64,000 nucleotides of DNA from Podaxis mareebaensis (GCA_018524725.1 JAEUWP010000416.1:1-64000), one strand, 5' to 3'. Counted from the first letter of the stretch, positions 34,901 through 48,884 are shown. The notes: generated by a model not told the origin, from the sequence alone. Translations and numbers: made by a program.

Positions 34901-37900
34901 CGTGAGGAGACAAGGGCTATAGCGCTTCGCCATACCCGAATGCTGTTATACTGATAGCATAGGGATGACTCCCATGTGTGGTATGCCCATTGCCCTGCCT
35001 CACGCGAAATGCAGACTTTGAGCTATGAACCAGTCGCAGAGGCCTGAGTGGAGAAGGTTACATGGTATGACTCGCACTACGCACCCGCAACTTCATATCA
35101 CCCCAGTTCCTCAGGCTGAGAGGCGTAAGGCACGGATCATCGATCATATATCACACTGACATACATAGCCACAACTCCTCAGGCGCCTGGTTTTCCGCAG
35201 CGCAGCAAGCACACATTCTGTCCCTTTTGTTCTGCTCTGCTTGTGTCAAAGTCGAACCAGGTGACGACCCATAGTGGTAAGTTCTCTTCAGATTTTCTAT
35301 GGAATCAAGCATTCAGGTGGCACTTCGCCCGAACACGGACATTCCAGGCAACTTTCCTCTGATGGAGCAACGCCGGGCACCTCCGATTTCCAAATCCTGA
35401 ATTCTGAAGGCCAAGTTCCCTTGGACCTGGAAGTTCGCCAGAAAATTTTGGGTGCCCGCATGAAGTGAACCAGAAATACGCCTTGAGGCGTGAGGGGTTT
35501 ACGGCGTGCAGAACACTATTTAGAGGATTCAGGATTCTTTGGGGATGGGGAATGCGGCGTTTTTGATACACGAGGCAGCGTGTGCTCTGGTGTCGGTGCG
35601 AAATCAGGCGACATCAGGCGATGTGTCGGGAAGTTGAGTGGCCTGGGATAGGTTTATACATTATCGTGAGGCCTCGAGGCACGTCTATCTGATCTTATCT
35701 AATCGCTTGAGGGGAAGCTTATCTTCCCTTTGTCCTGTCTCTTTACCTTTTCAAGGGTCCGTGCAGGTTTTACTTCTTGATTATCTGGGCAGTAGAGCGC
35801 GAGGGCCGAGACTTGAGCGTGATGTCATGTTTTCGTTGTCTACCAATCTCATCGACCCAGGTGGAGTGTGCAGGTGTGGCGGCTCGTTGGCCATCGCCAC
35901 TTCATCAGCTCTATTTCGCTGATCGAGTTGTCAAAGGGCTCAGGGTCATTAACCGGGGGCCAGTGTGGTTACATGTGAGTATGTAAGAAGGTGTAAGGCC
36001 AGACCGGCCAGGCTTGGTCAGAGGGCACACTCTGGAAATCACCGAAACCTGTCTCCCTTTCCTCACGGAAATTTCTTTACTATCAATCATCTCACTTCGC
36101 TTTTCGGTAAACAGAAAAGCCTGATGTGTTTCAACTTGGAACGATTGATAGCATTCAAGTGCGAGTTTACCTGAGTGCAACATTTCATCAACTTGCTCAC
36201 CTGACGCAGATCGAATATAAGTGGAAAATAGGCCAGAAAAACAAATAAAGTGATGCCGTAAAAGGAGAAAAGGGTCGTCCCGACGATCCAGCGGTATGAG
36301 CCGGGTCACCCGAAATACTCGTGGTTTGCCTTTTCGGGAGAGCTTTTTCTTTTGTCCAATATCTGACTGGCAGTTGGCAGGCAGCTAGGAATTCCGCCTT
36401 CTTTTCTAGAAGTGCGCCCCGGACATGGCAGTGGGTTGGTGAGGTTAGGGTTGGTAGTTGATGTATGACGTGGTAGCGGGTGCATCGATGACGATTTCTT
36501 CGAGCCACGTATGGTTCGCAATTTGGTCACCTGGTGGAATTCTACTGGGATCCTGTCTTCTCTTTTCTTTTTCCTTTCTGTTTTCTGAGACTTACGGGAT
36601 GATGCGCATGTGTATGTGTATGTGCATAGAGTGGGCTGTCATGTGCGATTGATAAATGGATAATTGATAGTTGGTGGCTGTTAATTCGGTCCACTCCTGT
36701 CAACTCCTTCTCCCGGATTTCTGTTTACTCCTTTCCTGCATATGGGGGGACTTTGGATGCTAGTTTTAGCTCGTCTCTGCTTTTTACTTGGAAGGAGAAG
36801 GATGCATCACGCACGACGTCACTGGTCTCCAAGTATTCTTCGAATTCCCAGGCGTATCATCGACAGGTGAGTGACTTCATGTATCCCGACCCCTACTAGG
36901 CTCATGGCAACGTACCCTATACACAAATGGACTTCAAAAACAGGAGGGAAATTTTCTGATACAATCACATACATCCAAAAAGGTTCTTGGACAGGGTGGT
37001 CTCCACTCGGGGGAGATATACAGTGGTGAAGTGTTCACAAGGAACACCAAACGAACTCCTCAATCCCAGTCGGCCGAGGGGTCGATTTATCGGCTTTCGG
37101 GGGTGCAAGCTTCAGTGACAGGAAAAGTGGAAGGAGAGGAGCGTTGGGAGCACGGACGAGTTCACTTCCGGGTTTCACAGGTCTTTTCATACCCAATAGT
37201 GGGAGCTGGTTATCTCTAGAGGGGGCTTCCAGGACACGCGTCGACCGTTGATAATGAGTTTGCTCCACTGCTCGCAGCTGCAGTCAGAGACCGAACATAC
37301 AGGATTATCCCTCATACCAATTCCGGACTGGTAAATGTCTTTCTGGAAGACTTCGACCAACTTAGTACACGCATTCGTGAACGTCACACGACTTTGGGTT
37401 ATTTCCGTCTAGAATCTTAGAGGCGGGGGCTCTTCCATTCCTGCGGTATTCAGCGCTTAGTCCACCATTCTGGCTGTTCATATGGCTATTCTCGAAATCT
37501 TTCCACCTGCTCTCTCCGGTCTCGGATTCTCTTCCGCTTTTCACCGCATCCCCGCTGCTCAGTTCATTCCATCGTGTCCTTCCAAGGCTTCCCAGCGAGA
37601 ACGTCCACATCATCGTGTATTCTACCGACATCTCGTTTCCGAATATAACACCGATGCGAAGACGCAAATGGGGAGTGCTGCGAACCCGTTCCAGTTCGAG
37701 AGCATTCACACATGCCCAGAGCACGAGCGCATCAAGCCTTCTAATTTCGGTGTTGCCTGATTCTCGGTACCCCGGTACTCCAGTGCTCGGTGCTGGGGAA
37801 GGGCGCGGCGACCCAAGTCTGGGTGACCTATTTCAGGTTCCCTAGGCTCGACTTTGGCTCGTTCAGTCCCATCGTTGATGGTCGATAGGGGTCAGGGTCC

Positions 37901-40900
37901 TTGGAGTTGCTCAGAGTGGGGTCAAAGCGCTAGACGTGCGACCCTTTCTTGTTGCGCTATTCTTGGGACCGACTTGCTCTGTCCGCGGGAATCTTATTTG
38001 ATGACAATGATTAATCGTGGAGATGATTTAGGAGTTTTCAGGGAGGGTTGGAGGCAGTTTGAAGGATCTGGGGTATGATGGTTATCTGATTATGCGGGGG
38101 GTATGATTGAGGTTGAAGGTATGAATACGATCAATATCGTGCGGATAGACCCTGAACATGGCTTTTGTAGGCCCGTGCTTGTTTCCTTCCGAGACTCAGC
38201 TTGTAAGCCAGCACAGGTCGAATCCCAATGTGAAAGGTCGTCCCCCACCTGGTGATACCAAATTACAGTCCCCCTGGTTGGATTGTGGAAGCTTATCGAC
38301 GACGATACGAGTCTACGCACTTCTCGGGAGACCTACATGCCTACACAAAAGAGCTTGATCATCACAATTGGCCCCTTCTCTCCTCCCCTTTACCCCTTCG
38401 TCGGACCAGCATTCATTCCTAATTTCCAACGATCCAGCAACCCGGCGTGGACATTTGCTCGATCGTATCCGGTTGTTCAGGGAATTAATATGTTATCGCA
38501 GCAGCAGCAGATGACCTGAACCTGGGCTGTGCCACAGCTCTCAAGGCTGAGGCCAGAGTCAAGAAGTCAAGATGAGTTGGCGCCCGGAGTCACGCAATCG
38601 AACTGGGCCCTGATCTTTACTGGCACCTTGCGTCCCTTCTAGTTCCGCCAAGCAGTGACTGTGACCGAGCGTCCAACGCTACGGTCAAGACTCGAATCAT
38701 GTTGCGTCATGACTTGTTCAAGTGACGATCACAGTCACGAACTTAGGGATGAGCAGGGCTGGTTTGGTTTTTGATTTCATTTATGTAGGTTGGACCAACT
38801 GGCTAGAGTTCGCTGTAGGGTTGCCTCGAAAGGGACTTTTCTCGATCTGAGCATTACTAGAGGTGTGACGAGATTTGGTGAGAAGCCAGGGTGAAGGAGT
38901 CGCTTTGCAGATAAGCCTTGCTGCGCGCCTTTGCTTCTTCCTTCACGGATGGCTTTGCCTGTCGACACCGGCGGGGGCTGTATATTCCACAACGACTCGA
39001 GCTAAAGTGTTGGGATTTAGTTCTCCCGTGGTTTGGAACTATGCCTTCGATCCGCTGGAATTTCGCTTCTGATCCGAAGGTGATGGATGATGATTAGACG
39101 GCTAGTGCGTTATAGTTTATCTTTACACTGCCCTCCTGACTGACTGCTGTTCCTACAAGCTTTAACACGTGTGGCATACAAAAATATATGTCATCGTGGA
39201 ACGTGCACTCTTTCAACGCCTCAGTAATATCTTCAATACAGGAGGAGGGCTGTCCTAGTTCATATCCACGGCGTCTATCTGTCTATTTGATGACATCTTT
39301 TTGGCGCCCTTCAATCGTCACGATTGATACACGTTGCCTGTGATCCTCACCTCGAACATATGCTATCTAATCAAAGCTTGGACGCGCATACACGCGTGTT
39401 CATCGTTACAGTCGCTCCTGGTTACAAACCACGACCAAGCCAACCAGTTTCACGCGTGGAATCAAGCCGATTCGAACGAGGAGAACCAATACGTTCAAGA
39501 AGACGAATTCGGGTTTTTTGGCTCATCCCTAACCCTTGTGACGCCCAGGAACGTTTCTTGGTTCGGCTGGACTAGCTGGGTCGATCGTTCTTGTGAAAGG
39601 ACGGCAAGCAAAGTTGTACCGGAGTGCTCGTTGCCAATGAACTGTCGCCTCTCGTACCCTCAATTCCGGCATCGATACCTAAATTTCAATACAATTATGT
39701 TCGATTCATGTGATCCCTGTGTCTGCTAATCTGCGACCCCGATGCAGATCCCTCCTCCCCAAGATCGTCCCTTTTGCAATTTCGGGTTATACGATTCCTC
39801 ATTTGGCGTGCCTGTGCATATTAGCCCTTTTGTGCCCCTCTCGGATGCCACGGACAGACGCGGCATCACCCATTGTTCGATGCTGGGTTGTGACTGGTAT
39901 TAACAGTGAAGCGGAATGTCAGGCGACTTCTCGAGTGCTAAAAGAAGTCTGAATCAGGTTTCATGTCTTAGATGAGGGATAGTCCAGCCGCGGGTAGGCA
40001 GAGCATTCGCTTGTGGGACTTGCTCTTTTCATGTGTAATGCCTGTTGCTCAACATCGACAGCAGCACCCCGCAGCGATCGGGCCCCTTGACATCATCTCT
40101 GGAAACAACAATCGCTCTATTGTCGTGCGCGGTGCATCCATGCACATGACTTGGAACATTTCTCCCATTGTGTCGTCATGTGTGGGCGCCGCCGTCATCG
40201 GAATGGTTGTCGATGACGGTGGAGAAGCCATGGTGGTTACAGAAACACGAGGTTTTCGCGTACTTTCGTGGACTGCGTGCCTCCACGTGTTTCCGTACTC
40301 GTTGGTTTGACTTAGTGGATGTCCAACTGGTGGTCTTGACTGCTCCTTGATCAAGGCAAGCTCTTAAGCTTCACCTATAGCATTATTGATGGGCGTCTGT
40401 GGAAGGACTCGGAGGCCAGTCTCATCTTTGGCCGAAACTCGAAATTAACGGATGGAGGATGGAACTTTTCTCACGAGTCATACGGCGGCTAAGTTGCTTT
40501 TTCATTTGCTGGGGTTGAAAAGAACATTGACGGCAGCAATTGGTCAAATGTTCAAAGTGTTCAACGGGAGCAAACACATCGAGCCCAAGCTGGTTTGCAA
40601 CCTTTGCGGCATGCCAGTTCAGATCATTCAATGTTAATGACGACGAGCTCGCCTGACAACTTCCCATCCGGTCTCTTTCAACCTTCGATCCCTCCGATCA
40701 CTCCAGTGAGCGTCAACTGTCGACTACCGATAACTTATTAACGTTTATAAGCCGGCTTCTCCATACCCCAATTCTATCCCTGTTTCTCCGTCCCTTGACA
40801 TTTTCGGTCAAGACATTGATTGTTCCGATCGTGATCCGTCTGACTTGATTCGCCTTCGCCGGTTGACAGGATCGTACGGGGATGGCATCATTGACTTCCG

Positions 40901-43900
40901 CAGGCTCAGTATCTCTCTCACAAATATTGTCTTATCAAGTGGCCGGGTGTTCCCTCATGAACAAGATATAGGTACGCCGGAAGCTTTATGATTTGGTGAA
41001 GGTGATACCGGCTTTGCACTCCGATATCAACTCGATGCTTGAAATCTTATCTGACAACCACAGTTGTGATACGGCTTTACTCTTACCGATGAACCAGGAG
41101 TTGAAAAGGTTGAGGGTAAAGGACTGAACTCCTCCAGCCTTTAATCGTGCTTGTTTTCGGATGACACGCATTACTCCAGAAGATTAATCATTAGTAGCTC
41201 AGCCGTAGTTAATGTCGTTTGCTACCAGGATGGTATGGTGGCAGTGGTGCAAAGCTATTAGACTCGGGTGGACTTGAGGCGGGCTCATTTACATCTTACC
41301 ATACGTTCTTATCCTAAAGTTAGCTAGCGTGCAACGACTTGACCGATGTAACAGACATAGTTATTTTCTGCTTGAACTCTGATGCAAGATGAGTTTAGCG
41401 CTCAAAGAACGACCCCGTTAAAGCACGAGAAGGGCAAGGTTGTCGGCCTTATGCCGAGCTTTAGCTTGTCCGCGCGGCTTCGCAGGATGCAGGCCGGACT
41501 GTGACGACGATATCAGGCCTGCTAGTCTGGTTGTCGGGCTTGAAGCGCTCCCAACGGGATAACACGAGTCGTCTGACCTCTCTATTTATATTGGCTCTAG
41601 TCAGTGGCTAAAATGGTCAATTGCGCCTTTGCTTTTTCAACGGTGATTAATGGCGCAAGGCCAGGGATAATGTAAGGATAATGTATGAGTATAAGGAAAG
41701 CTCTTAAACGTGTGTTCCTGCTCTCAGAAGAAGTTTTATGAATTTTTTAGTACAGTCCAGCCGATGGCTAATGTACACTTAGGTGCGTTGCGCCTTTCCA
41801 TTTTTGTACTTGCCCTCATCTGGACACATGTATACCGGGAAATAGTTTGTGTGAGGAGTGTTTCGGCCTCTTGCATGTCCTCGGATTCCCTTGCTTCTCG
41901 GCACTGAAACCTGCTTCTCCCTCCGGTTGGTTCAACTCTCACTCTCCAATCCTGGACACACACGCAGCCATACAAGTCGACCGTCACAGCTACTGAAGCT
42001 TGAAGAATAACCCCTATGTCACTTCTCGCAGAAACGTGTTTTTCTCAGTTAGGGGAGGACAAAAACGGGGAACTGCAACATCGCCGCATGAAGAGCGCCG
42101 TCGTGAATCCTCAAGGTGTTCGAGCCCTCAAGGTCGACCTAGGCCATTCTTATCCAGCCATTGGCCAGTGACCACGTTGCCTAGAACGGATACGATTGGA
42201 ACGCTGGTGGAGGCCTAGAAGGTAGTTGATCAAGCGGTGGACGCGTGGCTTATCAAGATAACTGGGCTTCGAGCAGGTTCTAGCCGCCGTAGAAGGCGTG
42301 GGTTATCAAGATCAAGAACTTCGAAGGCACAGGATTTGGAAAGTGAGCTGGATTGATGGTCATGTTCTGGGATGGCGGAGTGGCCGGCAGCTTGTTGGTA
42401 AGCGATACCTTGACTGAAACTTATGTTTACAGAAACATATTCTCAGGTCGAAGTTGACCGGTGTCTGAAGAGGATTGGTGCTTGTATTGATCACCTGTCG
42501 GGGTATAATCAGCTTATCAAGATCCCATATCCACCGGTTAATAAAACCCTCTTCGGACAGACGCTGACGGTTTTGGACGCTCTCCGGTCCGTAAAATGCC
42601 TGTCAAGTAGGATTGCAGGAGAACCAATGCACTGTGTTTCGGGGCGATGATATGTTCGGTGGCTACGTCGATGCTAAACGCAACAGAGAACGCTCGAGGT
42701 ATCTTCCTCCACTGTCCCATTGCAAAACAAGTTGCATGGAACAACACCGGGGATGTGGGGAAGATCGGCTTGAGAATTCACCGACATGTTGAACGAAGCA
42801 TTTCTCTCTCACGATCGTTCCCGTTGCACCGCATTCTGTCACTTCAGACGCACAGAGCCACTTGTCCATCAGGGTTATCTCGATAACATCGGGGGATTAT
42901 CTTGATCATTCCTATGTCTGGATGGGCTAGGTGATGGATCACTTGACAGACTGTGGGCCAGGCCGCCGCTCTCGACAGTGGAGCAGCGTAATAACCAATC
43001 GACCGAAGACCAGTCGAAAAAGAACTTCGGAAGTAAGCATAAAGCGGGATGCTCTATTGAAGGGCGAGGAAGTTGGGGAGAACTCGCCGCTTCACTTTCA
43101 GGCCGGTGTCCTTTGAAATGGAGGCCTCTTGGTGTCGGCCAGGTTCTAGCGAGTTCCATCTTCCCAATGTGTGGGCGTTGATGCACCGTGGGGATTGGTT
43201 CATGAGAAATCGCGTATGCTAGAACGCCCTTTGGAAAAACTGCTATTGGCGAACTGACCGGAACATCTTGGTTCACCCATAAGAGTCTCATAGGGCTCAA
43301 GTCTTCGACCAACCGCTTTCCCAACGGCAGCGGACAACTTAAACGATACCTCTTCACACGCGAGGGCTCGCTGATTCTGTGACGACTTCGAATGTCAAGA
43401 GTTGCGCGTTTGGGCCGACAGGGTAGTCTATTTTGGTCCTGTGGGCATGTGGAAGGCCGAGTCGGTGCTCGAGTTCTGTTACTGAGAAAATGGTTTCGGT
43501 TCTGGCAGTGCTCTCGGGTGATTTAGGAGTACTCGTGTGTTGTATTTGCTCTGAACCAGAGACATTAGTGCAGGCAATGATGATCCGATGACGTCTTCGT
43601 GGCTTGGCTATTAGGCAGTCCTTCTGAGCATATGGCCAGCTATCCGTTCAAAATCACAATGAGATAGACAAAACCTGATTACGACGAGCCGGACCCCCAA
43701 CGACCTTCGTGCATTTCGCCCCTTGAATAGCAATCAGTGCAAGAATAGGCACCTTCATGTTATCCAATCGCGATCGCGCCGTAACTGCTCGATTGTTAAT
43801 ACCCCATTTGTTAGCCGAATTACCTTTCCGGTAGAGGGTGTCTGGCGGTGCTTTTCGAATCCCGGGAGTGACGAGGTGCTCTCTAACAAAAGGGACACCC

Positions 43901-44882
43901 ACTCAGAACTCCTGGCTGCACCCGCAATGTTTCCATAACTCAGAATCAAATTACTAGTTATTGTGTCAATGATACGACTTGTTCCCTAAATTTGCACAGC
44001 TAGCCTAGGCCAATCTTCAATTCCAACCTCTGGACGACATGGTATCCCGCAACCCAGATTTTGCTGATACTTTGGGTAGACCTCAGTTGAGGTGGGGAAA
44101 TAGACAAACGAAGAAGCTTTTGGTTGTCCATTCGATCGTAGCAAACCCAGACCAAGCCGGATGGAGGGGGGGACAAACATGGAAGACGGTGAGCCCATAA
44201 TTGGAAAACGAGGATGATTATAATGAACAGATAGCTACCTTTTCTAGCTTGTCCAAGATCTTTTCGTCAGAGTGGTGGTCCAAACCAATTGAGCATCGGA
44301 ATTCACTAAAGGGGTGAGATTCGGTTGAAAACATGCGGGGTCGCATATATGAGGATCTCGTGCTCCAACCGATAGAAAGCACATGTGCTGAATCAGTTCA
44401 CCGTGGAGTCTGTCTTGACTAAGGAAATGTCAGGTTCAAAATCTGGATCATACGACCTATGGGATGGAAGCTGGTGGGTCCTTCCTCGAAAATCTGCATG
44501 CCATGGACAACCGAGCCCATCTTAGTCAACATTTTCCTTCAGGTAGGTAGGCGAGTCGACACATTGGCACCTTGAGTCTTTTTCGGGAATTAGGTTCGAA
44601 CACTGCGTGGATGTATTTTGTACATTGATCGTGATGAATGGTATAACATGATCGCCGTCACGGAAGAGTGTTCGAGGCGGAAAGAAGAGACTAAGCAAGA
44701 AATCTACAATCAACAGTGATCATACTAATAAGTTATTGCAACTTAACTTGAAATGGCATAGCGTTCATACTGTTCATACCCATAAAAATGCTCCTCGAAA
44801 GCAGTAGAACCGGAATCAGAATAAAAGAGGGGGCGTCAAAAGGCAAAAGAAAAAGGGACCAGAAAGAGGTGCGGGAGAAAGG
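31970..44882. other. gene-poor stretch
   Basis: A 13-kb interval without a gene I can support. Some plus-strand frames have gene-like codon use: 32053-32733 with an overlapping frame at 32277-32543 (SIDDDQDYSTSSFPLASSRARV), 37482-37760 and 39972-40310. None joins to a multi-exon protein or matches a family. The minus frame 42875-43357 lacks an ATG start. No transposase, reverse transcriptase or LTR pair was recognised, but decayed repeats could easily be missed by eye. Confidence 0.35.
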
Positions 44883-46977
44883 TCACACTCTTGCTGAAGG
44901 AGCTCTCTTTCCAGTCTTCGCCTGTCGGTTCTGAGACGCTGCAGGTGGCATGCTTTGTGCCGCTCGTCTAGCACCGCCCGCCGTAGCAGCCAACGGGCGA
45001 CCAGGACTCGATGATTGCACTTCTTCCAACGACTTCTTCCTCTCCTTCTCGGAGCCCTTGTTACGAGGAGTGCGTATGACGCTCCCCGAAGGTTCATTGT
45101 CGTCTTTTGGTACTTTACGGGCTTGAGTGAAGAAGAGTTTGGCTTCGCGCGTGGAGATGTTTTCAATGAAGTAAGTGTTGCCTAGTATTCAAAAATATGT
45201 CAGGGGGAGGATAGGTGATATAGGATATGGCGTACCTCGAGGGGCGATGAACATGCCTCCCGTAGCCACTACCTTACTAACTTCGTGGACTTTGAAGTTA
45301 ACTGCCCCCTCAATCACATAGAATATCTGGAATGACGTTGAGCGGCGGCCTAGTGCAGCGAGAAGTTGTTGTCTCACATATGTATTGTCCTTTGTTGCTT
45401 TCGTTGGTTTGCGACAGTCGGGTGGTATCACCAGTTGGCCAGCGGCGACGAAATCAGAATCACCGAAGACCTTCTCGAATAGCCAATCACTATTCCCAGC
45501 CTTGGATAGTGATACTCTCTTCGCAGTCCACACAAGCCCTGGGATCCGCGTCAGTAGGTTGAGCTCAAATGATAGAACAGTACATACGTCGCACGACCAG
45601 AGCCTGTTTATCGATATCATAGACTTCGCCGAATGGGTCTGTTGCATCGTCCCATCCTTCCTCGGGGTTATATACAGCTGGTGGGGCCTTACGGTCCACC
45701 GTCTTGCTTCGCGCTCTGTTAAACCCTCGTTTGTGCTTCCCGAGTGGTTGGGGGGTGTCAGTGGGAATTCGTCGGATTTCTTTGATCGTAGGAACGAGGA
45801 TTGGGCCAGAGCTATTCGTTCGGCCGTAAACCACTTTCTCTCCTCTCCACCATTCTAGAGGTTTGAAACGTTCTCGTTTACTCCGGCGGACTCCATCTCG
45901 CGGCTCTGAGCTTTGGCCTTGGTGTCTGAGTGGATGAAGGAGAAAGACTGACTCACCCCAGTTTTCCTTCTTTGATTTGGAAGACGTGTTTTTCTTAGGG
46001 CGGTCCTTCTCCGCAACCTTTTGTTTCTTCTTTGGTGGTGGTGAAGGCTCTCGTTCCTCTTCCCCCTCCGAGTCGTATTGCTCGACGTCATTCAAGCCCT
46101 GTGCGATCTCCTCCTCTACTGCCTCGTCTTCTTCCTGTATATCCTCCAAGTGCGCTTTGCGCTTACCCTTTTCCATCCTTGGTGGTGATTCTGGTGGTGG
46201 TTCCTCTGGTTCATCAACTTCTGTCTCATCCTCGTCCGGTCCATCCATTTCCTGATCAATTTGGGCAAAACTCTTCCTTCGAGGTGAGCTCCGTTGTGGC
46301 GGAGATGGTGGCGGGGGGGAGTCTTCCGCACCATAGTCCCCATTCAGATTCTCCATGCCACTAACATCCATGTCGTCTCCGTAATTTCCGTAATCCGCTG
46401 GTTCGTTGTCAGAGTCCGAGTCCGGCTCAAAATTCCGAGCGGTCACAGATGTTGACAGGCTAGAAGGACCGGCCTTTGCGACGCGTGATATTGATTTGCG
46501 TGGGCGGGGAGAAGGGATATCGTCGAAGTCGATTTCAGAACTTCGTGCAACGGGTCGTGATGATCCACTAATATTCCTAAGAGTAGGCGTGGACGGTATA
46601 CGTGCATTAGACAGATATCGCACTGGAGCTAGGAACGAGAAGAGTGGGAGTGTAAGCGGGTGAAAGTCCGGGGAGCAAGGTCACGGCGCACTGTCATCAA
46701 TGTCCATAGACATTTCACCGTCCTCGTCATCGAACTCCGGTTGTTGTATAGCGGGAATAGACTTCTTCCTCCGCTTTGGTTTCGGCGGAGTACGCTTGTC
46801 AGCCTGTTGAAGGACCTCCTCGAATGGTTCAAAGCCATCGGACATACGCTCGACATGTGCGATCCCGATTCCGGTCTTTTTGCCAACTTCTGGGTTGTCC
46901 CCCCGGTAGGGAATGTGTGCCTTTTGTATTCCGCGCCTTGCTGCACCGACGCTGCTCTTCCTGGCAGACGAAGGCAT
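44883..46977 (-). CDS. MIF2: inner kinetochore protein CENP-C / Mif2
   Basis: Five exons (46977-46692, 46628-45957, 45896-45588, 45538-45236, 45181-44883) give 622 residues. The ATG at 46977 opens MPSSARKSS and leads to the Mif2 N-terminal block (IPYRGDNPEVGKKTGI). The middle is acidic and Pro-rich. Across the second intron the CENP-C signature is restored: RRSKRERFKPLEWW, the nucleosome-binding motif that contacts CENP-A and the H2A/H2B acidic patch. The C-terminus is the cupin dimerisation domain (SFQIFYVIEGAVNFKVHEVS, then GGMFIAPRGNTYFIEN) followed by a basic tail. CENP-C links centromeric nucleosomes to the outer kinetochore. Both signature motif and cupin are present, so the gene looks intact. 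It is divergent from MTU1, with 154 bp between the two ATGs. Confidence 0.93.
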
Positions 46978-47131
46978 GGAGGTCGTCGTGGGTAGTGGTG
47001 AGCTCAATTAGATGAGAAGTGTTTCGGTCCGTGAGAAACAAACAATCGACCGCGATATTTGGCAGAATCCCCCGGACCAAACATCACGCGTCACGCGTTT
47101 GATCCTACATGAATTATGGATTTTCCTCACC
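46978..47131. promoter_or_regulatory. divergent promoter, MIF2 / MTU1
   Basis: Only 154 bp separate the two start codons, so both genes must share this region for initiation. No TATA box is obvious. Paired ACGCGT-like steps (CACGCGTCACGCGTTT near 47084-47099) contain two ACGCGT elements, the core of the MCB box bound by the MBF cell-cycle factor. That would fit periodic expression of a kinetochore gene, but it is an inference from sequence match only. Confidence 0.45.
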
Positions 47132-48611
47132 ATGCACCATCTCTCCAGGTCCTTAAGGCGCTGGTTGTCCACAGCCCACCGCCATGTTCCAAAGAGGGGC
47201 GACAGAGGTGTGTCACTTTCCTGGATCTGGAATGTATGGTACTCACCAGTTCTAGTTGTTGTCGGTATGTCTGGGGGTGTTGACTCCTCTGTAACTGCCA
47301 GACTTTTAGCGGACGAGGTGCGTTATTATGCTCAGCTAACATCTCGTTATCAACATTCAGCAGGACTATGATCTTTCTGCAGTTTTTATGCGGAACTGGG
47401 ATACTCGTGACGAATCGGGAACAGACCGAGGCTGTGAGTGGGAAAAAGACTGGGAGGACGTCCAGCGGGTCTGTAGGAAGCTTGATATTCCATGTCAGAT
47501 GGTACATTGCCTGACAATTTTATTGGAGCTAAATCTAACCACCTGCGTAGATTGACTTGTCTCGGGAGTACTGGAACAACGTCTTTGAGCCTTCACTGCA
47601 ATTATGGGAGTCTGGAGTCACACCGAATCCTGATGTCTGGTGCAACAAGTAGGTTGTCGTACCTATTCTACCCCAGCTACTGCTTATGTGCGCAGGGAAA
47701 TCAAGTTTGGAGCCCTTCTGGAACGACTACCTATTATTTCCACGGGGAATGCTTGGTTCGCAACTGGTCACTATGCCCGTAAGGCTTGGAAGCACAACGA
47801 TGACGAGCCTTCCCGACCACAGCTTCTTCGTGGGCTGGACCCGAACAAGGATCAATCCTATTACCTTTCTTCAATATCGGAGGATGGCCTACGTCGTGCA
47901 CTTTTTCCTGTGGGCGACTTAACAAAGTCGAAAGTGCGAGAGCTGGCCAAATATTACCAACTTCCCACTGCAGAACGGCCTGAGAGCATGGGCATATGCT
48001 TCGTTGGCGAAAAGACAAGATTTGGTAGATTTGTCTGTGAGATTGGTTTCTGCCTACTCATCTGTGCTCTTACCGATTGTCTCCAGCTTCGTATCTTCCA
48101 CCCAATCCCGGTCCAATCGTTGACAAGGTAACGGGGAAAACGATTGCTCAACATTCCGGCCTGTGGAATTACACGATTGGGGAAAACGCGCGAATAGCAG
48201 GGATGCCCACGAAAATGTTTGTCTCGCACAAGGACGCAACTACCAACACCATCTTCGTCGTACCTGGAACAGATAACAATTTGCTATATTGCAAGACTCT
48301 CCACGTTCCTGACTTTATCTGGATATGGAAGGGTTCTCCGCCACCAGAGATTGACACAGAAGTCGGTTTCCGTGCACGGGTTATGCATCGCTACCGCATG
48401 ACAGATGTACCTTGCACTGTTCATAGGTGCGTGCATCTCGCTCCAGGTTACACCGTAATTCATCGTCTTTGGCCAAAATAGGGTTCAGGACAGTGGACAT
48501 CTTGAAATAGCCTTTGACGAACCGGAAAAAGCAGTGTCTCCAGGTCAAGTTGCAGCACTATACGATGGGACCTGGTGCTTGGGCTGTGGTATCATAGAAC
48601 GAACATCATAA
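47132..48611 (+). CDS. MTU1: mitochondrial tRNA-specific 2-thiouridylase
   Basis: Seven exons (47132-47207, 47250-47317, 47361-47501, 47551-47648, 47696-48036, 48087-48426, 48482-48611) give 397 residues. The ATG at 47132 yields an Arg-rich amphipathic mitochondrial presequence ([18 protein letters not shown]). The PP-loop ATP-binding motif GMSGGVDSS follows at about 31 to 39. The first catalytic Cys lies in [15 protein letters not shown] and the second in [13 protein letters not shown]. The C-terminal half shows [13 protein letters not shown] and the IGENARIAG segment. The enzyme (MnmA/TRMU family, yeast Slm3) transfers sulfur to U34 of mitochondrial tRNAs for Lys, Glu and Gln. Both cysteines and the PP-loop are intact, so it should be active. 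Confidence 0.93.
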
Positions 48612-48884
48612 TTTAACAGTCGATAGGCGACCTCTGCAGAATCTACAGCTCTCCTTTTGGGTATAATGGATATAACTTTGCACAAATTTGTCCGATACAG
48701 CCGATATCAATACAATCCTGGGATTCAATATACGCCTGGGAACATACCGGCCGTTAACCAAGTTCCCCACACCTTCTACCACTTCGACCAGATAAAACAA
48801 CCTATCTTAAGTCTTTCGGTAAGCTTCGCGCCCTTCTCGCAGAACATCCCTTAAATTGTCGCCACAGATCGTCATTACTGACCC

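Noticed and set aside
37482..37760. A 92-residue plus-strand gene with an ATG and C-rich third positions
   Set aside because: Minus-strand and alternate plus frames are equally open here, no motif is present and no second exon was found. The coding strand cannot be decided.
42875..43357. A 160-codon minus-strand ORF
   Set aside because: It begins at GTG, has no domain, and is Pro/Ser/His-rich in the way chance frames often are.
46948..46977. A second histone-tail mimic at the start of CENP-C (SARKSS)
   Set aside because: Only the four-residue ARKS context matches and it is not at the extreme N-terminus. Short basic Ser/Lys runs are common in Mif2 proteins, so chance is the better explanation.
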